A stretch of DNA of 64,000 nt from Triticum aestivum (Eukaryota; Streptophyta; Magnoliopsida; Poales; Poaceae): the NCBI RefSeq assembly GCF_018294505.1, contig NC_057803.1, positions 691,375,077-691,439,076 of the forward strand, in the 5' to 3' direction. Under the pieces are notes generated by a model. That model saw nothing but the letters and a program-made list of their open reading frames with translations. It did not search any database and was not told the DNA's origin. The translations under genes and the position numbers were made by a program. Shown here one piece after another: positions 1 to 11,275 of the stretch (position 1 is the first letter of the stretch; every line of letters starts with the position of its first letter).

Positions 1-190
1 AAATGCTTAGTTGAACTTGTGGAATTAATATATAGAACTAGTTTATTTTTAGTAAATATAATGCTTAGTTGAACTAGTTGAATTAATATATAGAACTAGT
101 TTATTTTTAGTAAATGCTTAGTTGGACTAGTTGAATTAATATAACTAGTTTATTTTTAGTAAATGCTTAGTTGAATTAATAGAAGTAGTT
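1..190. repeat. AT-rich tandem repeat, about 50-58 bp unit
   Basis: The motif atgcttagttg recurs at about 3, 61, 114 and 163, each time followed by a variant of 'actagttgaattaatata' and 'tttatttttagtaaa'. Spacing falls from 58 to 53 to 49 bp, so the copies have small deletions. The array probably starts before the window. It has no coding potential and lies just upstream of the broken gene at 244. Confidence 0.8.
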
Positions 191-243
191 GAATTAATTG
201 AATTAGTAAGTGTTTAATGTTTCGCCTAATATGAACATAGGAA

Positions 244-1485
244 ATGTCATCTGACGACGGAAAAAATTTCATTATGAGCGAATACTGTGAAGACCAGCGC
301 GGCCAGTGCGACAGAAATTTCCTTGTTGATGGTAGGCGATTCAGCATCAAGCTGGATGAGACTTTCGAATTCGATACAGTAAGTCACTATGCTTCATTAA
401 GAATTTTGTTTTCGTAATTAAGCATGACTTATATATGCTTCATTTGCCTGACTTATAATTTTTAATTTTCACTATTCTACTAGCGCATCCCCTGCCATGC
501 AAGAATTTTTGTCTTGGATAAGATAGGTTTCAAAGATATGGAAACTATGGAGATAAAGAGAGTTTACCTGAAAACTGAGCATGATGGTTATACTTTCAAC
601 GTCAAAGTATACAATGCACACACGTACACCTATTTTGAATGCAAAACTTGGTAAGCACTATGCAAGGCTTATGCATTTGAGCCTGGTATGGTTATCATCT
701 TTGATATTCGTCCGGAAGATGATATTGAAGGTAATAGAGACATATAGATCAATGTGCAGACGCCTCCAGTTCTACCATTATGTGAGTTCTTCTCAACTAT
801 ATTTTTGTCTTTGATATTGCTTATTCAAAAATAACTGACAACTAATTTCTATTGACAGCTTATCTCCATTCAACCAAATATGTCCGACGCTTGGTAGACA
901 GGACCTACTACTGTCCCGGAGCTGAACTAAACTGCGAGGAGATAAGTCATTATGTTTCATGGCTTGAGGATCTTCATACTGTGAAGACAAATTTTCTTCC
1001 TGCACTTAGAAATGTTAGTACTCAAAACGTGCGACCAATAGTGATGGTATCGAACTACGGTCACATCTATTTAGGAATGATGGTAAGATATTTACTATTT
1101 GTCCTCAGTGCATATTTTGCATACATAATTTTTTTGCTAAACTTTCATTGCTAAGTATATTAATTAAGTACTATACAATGTTCTTCAATAGGGACTCCCG
1201 ATGACAGTTGTGCCTCAGGAGATCGAGACTAAAGGTCAGATGTCAATTGTTAGCTTACGGCCAAGATATCCTGCATTGCACATGAATGCATTCAGGATTT
1301 CTAGAAGCGATGGATGCTTAATAGTGAAATATTGGAGGAAAATTGTTAATGATCACAGAGAAGTACTAGGGGACAGCAATGAGAAGCGCAACCCACGATT
1401 AGGAGACAGGTTCATCGGCATGCTACAGTATGATCAATCAAGAGAGCTATACATGTTCTATGCTATTTTACCAGAGAGAGAGTAG
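244..1485 (+). pseudogene. Four-exon B3-like plant protein, broken by two stops
   Basis: Four exons join in frame: 244-378, 484-781, 859-1082 and 1192-1485, all with GT/AG introns and the terminal TAG at 1483-1485. The conceptual product is about 316 residues. Exon 2 has two in-frame stops, TAA at 652-654 and TAG at 745-747; the contexts suggest former CAA/CAG and TGG codons. The middle portion (NVKVYNAHTYTYFECKTW, then FEPGMVIIFDIRPEDD) resembles the B3 DNA-binding fold of plant REM-type proteins, and the remembered family is numerous in Triticeae. That assignment is tentative. The ATG at 244 was chosen because it opens the longest exon in frame with a clean donor at 379. It may lie inside the CACTA element whose end is at 2217. 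The gene cannot make a full product. Confidence 0.6.
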
Positions 1486-1749
1486 CTAGCAGGAGTGATT
1501 TAGCTAGTTTTTCATGCTGCTCTTAATTAGTACTTGTCCTTTCATGTCCGTGTTCTTCGTTCTGAACTTAAGTGATTTGCTTTTGTGGTGTTATATATGA
1601 ACGCTTATAATATCATGACAATCATGTTGAACTCGATCGATAATACTTTTGCTTCTGGTACAAGTGAATGTTTCTTCTTTAAGCTAGTAGTGCTGGTGGT
1701 GATTAGATAGCTAGTTAATTATTATATGCCATATATGTATATATTATAA

Positions 1750-1912
1750 CCGCAGATTAGTTTCAGCTGGATGGATCCTACCTAAGTGATCAAGTATATG
1801 CCATATCCATATATATTATAGTTGATCAAGTATAATATGGATATGGCATATACTCTAGCTAGCTAGTTAGTAGAGATATCCAATAATGCATCCAGTCGAA
1901 ACTAATCCGCGG
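1750..1912. repeat. Nested inverted repeat (MITE-like hairpin)
   Basis: The outer arms 1750-1773 and 1889-1912 are imperfect inverted copies (ccgcagattagtttcagctg against its complement). Inside, 1793-1812 and 1835-1854 are a perfect 20-bp inverted pair. The whole could fold into one long hairpin, as many MITEs or their relics do. No clear target duplication was found. Confidence 0.6.
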
Positions 1913-2009
1913 CACTTTCACCTAATGATTTAACAACTCATTATAATGTAATATAATCACTAAATTAAATTGAAAACACAAAATTAAAGAAAATTAAAAA
2001 AACACTCAA

Positions 2010-2217
2010 ACATTTAGTACCGGTTGGTGTTACCAACCGGTACTAATGCCCTCCACGCAAACGGGCCTGGCTCGTGCCACGTGGTGGAACTTTAGCGCCG
2101 GTTCGTGACGAACCGGTACTAAAGGGGGGCCTTTAGTCCCCACTCTTTAGTGCCGGTTCGCCAACCGGCACTAAAGGCCGTCACGAACCGGCACTAAAGC
2201 CCGGTTCTGCACTAGTG
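2010..2217. mobile_element. CACTA transposon terminus (right end)
   Basis: The segment ends at 2217 with CACTAGTG. Just inside are repeated 'accggttcgtgacgaacc' palindromes and 'ctttagtgccggttcg' motifs in both orientations. These are the subterminal transposase-binding repeats typical of Triticeae CACTA elements. The partner terminus is not visible upstream. It may lie before the window, in which case the B3-like pseudogene at 244-1485 would be captured cargo. This is inference. Confidence 0.7.
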
Positions 2218-2266
2218 GAAGGGTATAGAATCCATAGGCGAAAATTTCAATCAATAGATCAAATTT

Positions 2267-3962
2267 CACTAGTATCAAAAGGGCCTATTGTCTGGTTCAT
2301 AAGGGCCTTTAGTCCCGGTTCTGGAACCGGGACTAAAGGGTCGTTACTAAAGCCTCCCCCCTTTAGTCCCGGTTCTTACACGAACCGGGACTATAGGCCG
2401 TCCACGTGGCCGCTGCTTGGAGGTCCACCTTTAGTCCCGGTTGGTGTTACAAACCGGTACTAAAGGAAATTTTTTGATTTTTTTTTAATTTGTTTTTTGA
2501 AATTTTCTTTTTGAATTTTTTTCTTGATTTTCAAATTTCTGAATTATTTTAACCTATAATCTCTAATCACCCCTCATCACTGCTCAATTTAACCTCTACT
2601 CTCTAATCACCCCTCATCATTCCAAATCATCTAACTTCCCAGACAGTCACCCATCCTCTCACTACTCCAGCCTGAGCACGCTTAACTTTCGGGTTCTATT
2701 CTCCCTCATTTCCAAGTCTGCACTTGTTGTTTTCATGACAATAGTAAGATGTCAATCCTATTAACCCTCAGGAATTTAGTTTGAGCATGAAGTCACACAT
2801 TTCACTGTTTGAGTTTGAAACTATTGTTCTAAAGAACATCAATTATTTAGAAACACTATTATTTCTTGAATAAGTAGTTTGACCAGATTTGACCAAAATT
2901 CAAAAAAACAGAAATAATTATTTACCAACACTAATATTATTGAATAATTATTTCGTAACACTAATATTTCTTGAATAAGTAGTTTGACCACAGTTTGACC
3001 ATAATTTGACCACAGTTTGACCACAGTTTGACCAGATTTGACCAAAATTCAAGAAAAACTAAAATAATTATTTAGTAACACTAATGTTCTTGAATAATTA
3101 TTTAGCAACACTAATACTTCTTGAATAAATAGTTTGACCATAGTTTGACCCTAATTTGACCACAGTTTGACCAGATTTGATCAAAATTCAAAAAAACTGA
3201 AATAAATATTTAGTAACACTAATATTCTTGAATAATTATTTAGTAACACTAATACTTCTTGAATAAGTAGTTTGACCATAGTTTGACCAGATTTAACAAA
3301 AATAAAAAAACAGAAATTTGAGCATAAGTTTTTTCCTTTTAAAATTTTAGGATTCTAAAAATTTGCAAACAGGTCGTAGCCGGTCAAACTCAGATGCGGA
3401 TTTTTGTGCTGAATATTTTGATATATTATACGTTTTTTCTAACATAGTATGCAAAAGTTATAGCCGTTTTACATTTTCCCTACACTTTTTGCAAAACATG
3501 TCCAAATTTAAGTTTTTAAATTTTCCTAACTAGTAGATGTAGTAACATAACTTCATCTCGAAGGATTTTAATTTTTGAAGTTTCTATCATTTTCTTTTGC
3601 TTTTTACAAAATTGAAAAGGCGATGGGGGGGGGGGTAAAGTTTGAAAACGGGACCTTTAGTACCGGTTCGTGCCACGAACCGGTACTAATGCCTCAAACC
3701 CCATTAGTATCAGTTGGTGGCTCGAACCGGGACTAAAGGTCTAACCTTTAGTATCGGTTCGTGCCACGAACCGGTACTAATGGGCATCGCACCCTTTAGT
3801 CCCAGTTCGTGGCACCAACCGGGACTAAAGGTCTCATTTGAACCGAGACTAATGCCTTTACCGCATGAACCGGGACCAATGCTTACATTAGTCCCGGTTC
3901 ATGACTGAACCAGGACTAATGGACTTATCTGTCCCGAACGAATGCCCTGTTTTCTACTAGTG
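2267..3962. mobile_element. Complete non-autonomous CACTA transposon, TSD TTT
   Basis: The element starts CACTAGTA at 2267 and ends TACTAGTG at 3962. It is flanked by the 3-bp target duplication ttt (2264-2266 and 3963-3965), the length expected for CACTA elements. Both ends carry inverted 'ctttagtcccggttc' subterminal repeats (2306-2465 and 3655-3905). At 1.7 kb it has no transposase reading frame, so it would need a helper. The middle is AT-rich and holds a tandem array. Confidence 0.9.
2840..3316. repeat. Minisatellite-like array inside the CACTA, about 113-148 bp units
   Basis: Three adjoining units (about 2915-3062, 3063-3203 and 3204-3316) plus a partial first unit repeat the same pattern: 'aataattattta', 'aacactaat', 'cttgaataagtag', a run of 'tttgaccacag' motifs, then 'ccaaaattcaaa'. 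Unit length differs mainly through the number of tttgacca repeats. Confidence 0.75.
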
Positions 3963-4028
3963 TTTATATCTCAGCCGCCAATTTTCAGGGCTAACATAAA
4001 AGAGCTGATCTCCCTTTATTATTAGGTA

Positions 4029-4273
4029 TATAGAGATGGAAATTGTATTGTCTGCAAATTAATTAGCAATTTCAAGTGATTGATTTTTCAAAATTAGGAG
4101 GCACCTAAGACTAAGTGAAAACGTATTATTATTAGGAGAAGATACATACAAATCAGCTCAGGGTTGTTTGTACATCTAGTGTTCTAGACCAAACTTAGTT
4201 ATGTATATGTCCGATTTATATTGTGACATGCATATATCTACCCCATCTACTTATCGGTACAAAGTTCATCTAG
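4029..4273 (+). repeat. 245-bp block duplicated at 51542-51786
   Basis: This block matches 51542-51786 over exactly 245 bp in the same orientation, with about 14 differences counted by eye. Both copies begin 'tatagagatggaaat' and end 'acaaagttcatctag', and the flanks then differ. Just upstream here (4014-4026) is 'ctttattattagg', the same ending that precedes the other copy as a Helitron terminus. A 61-codon open frame at 4201-4386 crosses the block end and matches nothing I recognise. Confidence 0.85.
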
Positions 4274-5064
4274 GATATGGGCGGGACACACCGCTAGTTT
4301 CTTTCATTGAAGCTAGCGTTAATCTTGATGATGCTGGATCACTAAAGGCAGCTGATGTGCATTGCTGGCCAGTAACAATATGGTAAGCAATCCAAACAAT
4401 TAAAAAAATGCCTTTTTTTTGCAGGGGCCAGGCCTAATTCGCTAGTTACTATCCCGGGGCTACATCCTACATGCGAGTCTCTGCTTCACAATCGCCTGCG
4501 TACCTTGGGAAGCTCCCCTATATTTTTATTCAGTAGACATTCCGATGACGGCTGTAAAAAATTCGACGCCATCTATGACTCTTTCTTTCCGTGTGCCTCC
4601 CATGCCTACATCTCCAGTGTGAAAATGACGTGCACCCCAGATGAAAATGACGTGCCACCAAGTTTCTCACATAGCTTTACACTGTTTTTGGCACAAATGA
4701 ATATTGAACAATAGAGAAAGATCCACCCCAGATGTTATATATATAGCCCTCAACTTTCCTTATAAAGAAGAGAAAGTGCCGATTGTTTCTAGGCCCATTG
4801 TTAGATGTGATGAATGATAGAGCTATAACTTCATTGGCAGCAGCTACCGTCTACCAGTACCATTTCTGCACTTGATTTGGTGGGTTGTAACGTTTACCAG
4901 AATAGATGTGATTAAGACAATAAATGCCAAATTTGTTTCCTGAATCCGTCGTCCAAATAGTTGTAGTACGTACCAACTGATATTTACACTACTGACTTCC
5001 ACCAGCTCAGTGGTGTTGAAGTCTCGTCATTGCTAAATAAAGATTTTAGTTGCATTTGATCTTC
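4274..5064. other. Unassigned intergenic sequence
   Basis: Single-copy-looking sequence with no recognisable gene. A 69-codon open frame at 4505-4714 has no familiar motif. The sequence follows the duplicated block and ends at the small retroposon insertion. Confidence 0.4.
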
Positions 5065-5155
5065 TCTGGACGCACCTTTTTTTTTCTTTTTCAAAACGGA
5101 GTATAACCCCCTGCCATTGCATTGAGCGATGCACATAGCTATCATTCTGGACGCA
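5065..5155 (-). mobile_element. Short 5'-truncated retroposon, 10-bp TSD
   Basis: The 10-mer tctggacgca occurs at 5065-5074 and again at 5146-5155. The 71 bp between them begins with a T-rich run (a poly-A tail read on the minus strand) followed by 'caaaacggagtataacccc'. Target duplication plus an A-tail is the signature of LINE or SINE retroposition, here on the minus strand and severely truncated. Confidence 0.75.
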
Positions 5156-5279
5156 TCTGAAACAAACGAGCCATAAAATTTGGGAAAACTTTGGTATAAT
5201 ACATAAAATGATATAAATCAGTAATATGTTGCAACTGAGCTAGAATGATCGTTCATACCCTTCAGATCGGACCATTTCA

Positions 5280-7095
5280 TAAAGAAATTGGGTTGAGACC
5301 CCCCGTCACTCCCACCGGGCGACTCGGGGGAGACAACGCCGCAGCCGCCGGTCCCCCACCCGTCGGCGCCCTCCTCTCCGCCGCTGCCGCTGGCTTGGCC
5401 GTGGTGGCGGCGGCCCACGTCTCCGAAGGTGGCTTGGGGAAACCCGTGGTGGACGCTGGGAAGCTCGATGGGCGTGGGACGAGGTGTGTCGTTCGCGGCG
5501 GCGGTGGAGCGCGGGCAGCGGCCCAGCTGCATGCGTGGCCGACGGCGGCCGACGCGGATGGGCCAGATCCGTGCGTCTTCGGGGACCCGTGGTGGATGGT
5601 GCAGGAGCGGTGGCTGCTCTGCGGGTGGCTGTGTCCCGTCGGTGGATCTGGCCGGCGCGCCTGGATCCGTGCGCGCGGCCTGCAACGGGCACCGCCACGG
5701 GGCTGGTGGCTGCTGGGTCTTGCTGCGCGTAGCCGGAGCTGGCCTTGGTTCTCGCCGACCAGGCGTGTCAAGGATCCAGACGCGACGCCTCCATTCTGGC
5801 TCCTCGAGGCGCGGTTGCGGCTGATGCTCAGAAGTGAGGTGGCGGCTCACTGCTGGGAGCTTGGGTTGTGTGTAGCAGACGGAGGGTTGGGCGTGGAAGG
5901 ACGACTTCTTGCCTTGTGTGCATCGGATCTGGTCTCCGGCAAGCATGTTGTGGCGCGCGTGTTGCGTGTCAGTGCGACTGATGTATGGCTGCAGCTCGGA
6001 ACCATGGTGGTTCTTGCCCTCGGGCAGTGTTCCGCTGCTCTTTGTCAGCATGGTGCTCAGCAAGGCACGGTGGCTCGCGTTGCGTCCGGTGGCCCTGCAT
6101 CCGGCTGACCATTGGTGGATCTGGTGTCTAGTGCTGAAGTTTGGCCGTTGGTGGTCGCCATGAGGTGCAGTTGGCTGCGGCAGCTCGTGGTGCTTCCTCG
6201 TCAATGGACTCGATGCAGTGCTCTAGATTAGGCTATGTGCGGCGGTGGCGGCGCTGCAATAGCCCTTCGTGGTGGTGCAGCGGAGATGCTGGTGGTGTGT
6301 TTATGCGACTGGTTGGGGTCAACGGTGGTGTGTGATGTGGTGGTGGTGGTGCGGCCGGCTTGCGCTGGTGTGCACGATGAAGCGATCCTGGTCTAGACTC
6401 GGCTCCTTGATGCCCTTCGGCTTCGCTGGCGGTGCCGCTGTTGTGATGTAGCCTCGGTTGCATGTGACTGTTCGTCCGGGTGTGGACTCGGTCTCTCGTT
6501 GCCCTTCGGCTGCGCCAATAGCCTTGAGGCACCATGGATGGTCTCGGTTGATTGGAGCTCTTCGTCTGCGGTGATAGTGTTCTCATGCGGCTCAGTTGGT
6601 AATGGTTGCTCAAAAACCTCTCATGGTTGCCATTGTGTTGCGGCGAGCATCGTGCTCTTGGTGTTGTCTCAACTCATCTTTGCTCAAGGTCGGCGCAAGA
6701 TGCCTCTCAAACTTGCTATCGTTCCGTTTTCCTGTGGCAGAGCCCCAGTCAAGGTTCGTGTCTGGGATAACACTCATTGATTGTGGATGCTCCTGAGTTG
6801 TGCCATGGGGGCCGGTATGCTTGCCGATGCGTTCGGCTGTTTGCAAAGTATTGGTATTGTGATCTCCCGACGACACCCCACATCTACTTGCGTCTCTCGT
6901 GGTGATGGGCTTATGTCCACTAGCTTGGTCGTGCCTTGTGTGGTTTTCGGCCCGGTTTTCCTTATAAATGGGTCAATTTGTTAAGGTTTTCGATTCGGTT
7001 TCCCTTATAAACTGGATCACTCCTCTGACATTTGGCCACTTTGAGTAATATATTCAGGTGGAGGAACTCCTCCCCCGGTGATTATCAAAAATAAA
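5280..7095 (+). mobile_element. GC-rich LINE-like retroposon without RT frame
   Basis: The first 1 kb is very GC-rich with long overlapping open frames on both strands. The rest is a G/T-rich stretch ending in 'cggcccggttttccttata' (6950-6970) and 'aatatattcaggtgg' (7048-7062), then 'ctcctcccccggtgattatc' and an A-rich tail near 7095. From memory, this tail resembles the 3' end of Triticeae LINEs. No reverse transcriptase or endonuclease frame is present and I could not define a target duplication. Boundaries are approximate. A captured gene or CpG-island-like sequence is the alternative. Confidence 0.35.
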
Positions 7096-7974
7096 AATTT
7101 ACCTTTCAGACCGTAACAAATGGTAGTGCTATGTTTGAAGAAAAGATCCATCAAAGAGTAACTCCGGTATTTGTTAGTTTGCATCATGGACAATGCACGG
7201 CCCAACAGATAAACGAACAATTGAGGAATTGCAAGTCGATCCTGCATCCTACGAACAAGAATAACTTGCAAGTTCTTAAATAGACATCTTTTGGGCATAT
7301 ATTTTCTCAGCATCCCGCCATATTTTGGCGACCCTCTCTACACACCCTGTCAATTGGTATGTGCATCAATACGATGATGCCAATCACTCGTGCTGACGTG
7401 AATACATAATTGCCAAATAATTAAACATTCATTTCTTGTGCTGATAAATGTTTAAATTTCCCGAGCAAACTTTGGATTATTTTTATATATTTATTGGGTA
7501 GAAGCTAAAAAAAGGTGCTTAATTAGAGATGAATTTTTCTTGCATTTACATGCATTTTTAAAGATACTTAAAGTTGAATTTTAAATTAGCCACTAAATAG
7601 CTCACAAAAATGACAAGGCCCGGTCAAGCCCTGAATTCAGCTTGTGAGATGCGGTTGGATGGAGCGTTTTGAGATGCCTGACAATGGATGGAGAGGTTCG
7701 AAGGAAGAAGGTCCGGTTGGTCCTTCCGGCAACAGGATCGATGCGGTAGCGGTGGCGGCGATGGAGCACGATTCCGGTGATGACAGCTGTTGTTGACCGT
7801 CTCGGAGTGGCGCCGTAGGGTGGAGGAGGCAGTTGGGGGTCGGCAGAGGCGCTGGGTAGTTGACGGAAGTAACATACCCGATGAAGGGTGGTGATAGTGA
7901 TGACACCAGGACAGAGGTAAAAACTTATACTCGGCAGGCAGGTGATCGAGTATATTTAGGAGTTGGGGCGGCCG
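7096..7974. other. Unassigned sequence, AT-rich then GC-rich
   Basis: 7100-7320 holds a 98-codon minus-strand open frame with no motif I recognise. 7330-7615 is AT-rich and non-coding. 7618-7960 is GC-rich with overlapping frames on both strands that look like shadow frames. No splice-consistent gene was found. Confidence 0.35.
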
Positions 7975-8058
7975 AGGAGGATAAATTGTCCTCATCTAAA
8001 GGCGATAGGGGATCAGTTAGGTGCTGCTTAGAAGAGGAAAACTGAATTTATCCTCCTC
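7975..8058. repeat. Perfect 14-bp inverted repeat beside assembly gap
   Basis: gaggaggataaatt at 7975-7988 is the exact reverse complement of 8045-8058, with a 56-bp loop. It sits 10 bp before the N run, so it may be one end of an element whose rest is in the gap. Confidence 0.6.
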
Positions 8059-8068
8059 TAACGCCTTT

Positions 8069-8301
8069 NNNNNNNNNNNNNNNNNNNNNNNNNNNNNNNN
8101 NNNNNNNNNNNNNNNNNNNNNNNNNNNNNNNNNNNNNNNNNNNNNNNNNNNNNNNNNNNNNNNNNNNNNNNNNNNNNNNNNNNNNNNNNNNNNNNNNNNN
8201 NNNNNNNNNNNNNNNNNNNNNNNNNNNNNNNNNNNNNNNNNNNNNNNNNNNNNNNNNNNNNNNNNNNNNNNNNNNNNNNNNNNNNNNNNNNNNNNNNNNN
8301 N
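8069..8301. other. Assembly gap (233 N)
   Basis: A run of undetermined bases lies 23 bp before the first recognisable Helitron end. Any reading frame across it is an artefact. Confidence 0.99.
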
Positions 8302-9629
8302 ATAATTGAGATCAAAAAATAATTCTAGGAAACATGCCCGTGCGTTGCAACGGGAGAGAGAAAAATTGATGTCACGGTGATGCATATAGTAAATTCCCGT
8401 TGGCGTGGTGGGGGCTCTGGTAGCATGGCATTGGGTGCAATAGCAATGCCTATCTAGAAATACCATCTCTAAGTTCAAATTATTAATGTTCGAATAGAGC
8501 TCATGCGTGTCCTTTGTCAGATTTTTCAGTGTGTCCAAAACTTTCAAACTGATGTCCAGATACACTAACATTGGCTGAGCGTGATTTGCCTCCTGAAGAT
8601 GTGTGTCATAATGTCTTCTCTCTTCTCCTTTATATCTTTTTTGGGTTGTACTTACATAAATTAAAATCCCACAGAATAAGTAAGTCATAGCTGCAATAGA
8701 ACTCCTTTTCAACATGAAATTTTACAAATAGAAACATGCAGCTGATAAACATGTGTGGCAGCTGGAGTATTCAATAGCAGTGTGAAGGATTTGTAACACT
8801 ACTCTTTCATGTCAAAAGGACTGCATGAAGACTTGCTTTCACTTGGGGAAACCAAGCTAAGTAGCAGTCCAGAGAGACAGTATAAGTACATCGCATCAGA
8901 TAAACACCATGAGCAACACATGGTTCAAGAAGAATGATATGACACAAGTCTTTAACATCCTAGGATCAGTTTCTAGTAAAAACAATTCTAATTAAGAGAG
9001 CATGCTTCTTAAGACTGCACTATTATTCCAAATTGACAGTGTTATACCTTGGCTCACACTTGACCTGGATACCAAGGTTGTATGCAGATCATACAATTAG
9101 AATATGGCAGAATTTTTTACCTTTTGTCCTGATGAAAGAAGTCCAGAACTTTATCGGATGATTTCTCCTTTCAAATTTATTCTCAGCCAACTTTCCCACT
9201 AAATTTAGCGGATGAAGTTGTCAAAATTTGACCAATCCTTAGCACGCAGTAGTGACATGTACCAAGAAATGCTGACCATGAGCTGAATCCCAAAATTGCC
9301 ATAGACATCTCCTGCTTAGGAGTTAAGAGGTATAACAGAGGTAAATAATTTTCTTCTCTATATATATTTGCATAGATAGCTGGTCAGGAATACAGAGTGG
9401 AAAAATCTGTATAAAAAGAAGCAATCAATTCAAGGCCGCACAGTTGCAACCAACAAATAGCTTAGCTTTTAGGTGCATCCAATCGGAAGTGAAATCACGT
9501 TTGTATCAACACGCAATGCAAAAAATATGTTATAAGTAGCTAGATGCCTACTCTGATAATTAGCTAGAGAACATATTCAGGGAGAGAAACAGAACAGAAG
9601 TGAGCTACGTACAATTGGCAGTAAATTAA

Positions 9630-9871
9630 TTTTTTTTTTCGAGATTGACGGGGGGCTAAAAGCCCCACCGTTTGTTATATTCCAACTCGAAGGTGACTTG
9701 GCAGTCAGTACAGGTACATGTAAGCGCACACGAGGCGCACAAGAAAATTACAGAGGAAGGACCAAGAGAAAGCCCAAAACTAGAAGAAAGAAACAAACGG
9801 AGAGGAAGGTTGGCTACAGAACCAAACCGAAACCCCTGGAGGCCGACGTCTCGGAAGCGAGCTCCGCTGAG
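9630..9871 (-). mobile_element. LINE 3'-end fragment
   Basis: A T-run at 9630-9640 followed by 'cgagattgacggggggctaa' and 'aagccccaccgtttgttat' reads on the minus strand as a LINE 3' end with a poly-A tail. The palindromic pair of gggg-cta and ag-cccc is what I remember from grass LINE tails. It is interrupted at 9872 by a hAT element, and related sequence may continue to about 10530. Confidence 0.5.
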
Positions 9872-10417
9872 TAAGGATGGCAATGGGTAGGGTATGGGCA
9901 GGGTAGAACAATACCATACCCATATCCGTACAGTCAATGGATACAAAATTTTACCCATACCCATATCCATAGGTATAAAATTTTACCCATACCCATACCC
10001 GACGGGTACCCGTACCCATTGGGTACCCAGCGGGTAGGACAAATAGTGCACATGTTGTTCACAAATTTATGCTCATTGATAGCACATTTGACAAAAAAAC
10101 AATTATCTCATCACAATAATAGGTAGATGAGTAATTGACCAATATCAAAATTTAGAAATCACAACATACTCTTAAGTTAATACGAGTAGACGAGTCACGT
10201 GAAAAATTAATGACTAATTGACGACAACTTAACATTAGTTCACAAACGAGCAGGGTATAGGTATACCCGTGGGTACAAGACTATACCCGTACCCTACCCA
10301 TGACTTAATGGGTAGGATATGGGTGCTACACGTGGGTATAAAAGTGTGTCCATACCCTGCCCATGCGGATACGGTACCAGCGGGTACCCGTACCCATGGG
10401 TAAAATTGCCATCCTTA
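9872..10417. mobile_element. Non-autonomous hAT element, 8-bp TSD CCGCTGAG
   Basis: The terminal inverted repeat TAAGGATGGCAAT is found at both ends. Perfect 8-bp duplications ccgctgag (9864-9871 and 10418-10425) flank it, the hAT superfamily target length. The 546-bp interior is built of many 'gggtacccgtacccat' variants near both ends and has no transposase frame. Confidence 0.92.
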
Positions 10418-11104
10418 CCGCTGAGCAGCTTGCTCCACCACTGACAATGAACCACAACAAGGCCTAGGGAGAAAAAAAAACGGGCACCAAAACAGCAACT
10501 CGCAATGGAACATCACCGGCATGAATGAAGGGCGTCGGATAGCCGAGTTCGTGCGGCGACACCGGTGTGCGCAATGGTGAGAAATTTCCATTACATTACA
10601 TGGGCATCAGACATATGATGACTAATTCCATCACAGGGAGAGAAATCATCAGAGACACAGGGCCACCTTGAGCAGGGATCAATGTACTCGTAGAAAGCCA
10701 ATGCATTGGGCATTGCCGGAACAGGACAGATTGGCTGTGATGATACCTTGACAAATAATTTGTTCCTTATTTCCTAGGGACACATTAGCTTATGTGCATC
10801 CAATCGAAAGTGCATCCAACCTGCAGATTAGCTACGGACGAGCAGCAGGCGGCACCGCCGGTCAGCGACGCCGTCAGTCGCGGGCTCGCGGGGCTGAGTG
10901 TCGAAGTTTAGGCACGGGGTGGTAAGTAGTAGCCACTTGTGGGCGATGTCTCATGGAAGTGCCATGGCGGCCGGAATCAGTTAACTCGTCGAGCTGTCGC
11001 GTGCTCTTGCCGCTTGAGGGCCTGATGTAATACGTGAATTCAGAATTGTGGGACAGCTTGTTAGCTCTTGAGGTCCTGCTGGCCCGACGTGCAGCTGGTA
11101 CCTC

Positions 11105-11275
11105 GGGCGGCGGCGTGCATGTTGCAGCACTCGATGACCTTGGTGCATGTTGCGGCGGCGGAGCGGGACGCCGTTCTCGACGCACTCGTCCTGGATCATG
11201 TGGTGGATGCGACAGCGCTGCCGCCTATTGCGTGATCACGAAGCGCTTGCCGTAGGAGCTGACATCCGTGAACTT
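11105..11275 (-). pseudogene. SKP1-like gene fragment captured in Helitron A
   Basis: The minus strand encodes SSYGKRFV near 11265, then HMIQDECVENGVPL near 11200-11160, then (after a frame change) KVIECCNMHAA near 11140-11110. SKP1/ASK proteins carry in this order the segments SSDGxxF, (K/R)HMIEDxCxDNGIPLPN and KVIEYCNxH, in the N-terminal BTB/POZ-like domain that binds cullin. The order and spacing fit. The intact family protein is about 160-200 residues, so only part of the first domain is present. Frame changes and a stop near 11230 break it. It lies inside a Helitron, so capture is the likely origin. The minus-strand sequence upstream (11300-11390) contains a TATA-like TTTAAATATAGG, which may be captured promoter. 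Confidence 0.6.

Noticed and set aside
2820..3320. CRISPR-like array
   Set aside because: Repeat units adjoin without unique spacers and lie in a plant CACTA element; this is a minisatellite.
5218..6204. Long open frames on both strands in GC-rich DNA (up to 328 codons)
   Set aside because: Several frames are open at once, compositions are Pro/Arg/Ala or Gly/Trp-rich, and there are no domain motifs or splice structure. This is expected of GC-rich retroposon DNA.
5280..7095. Target-site duplication for the GC-rich LINE-like fragment
   Set aside because: ataaagaaatt (left) and ataaaaattt (right) are similar but A/T-rich and imperfect, too weak to define borders.
8017..8715. Long frames crossing the N runs at 8069-8301, 13524-13950 and 48739-49045
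   Set aside because: They are open only because undetermined bases contain no stops.
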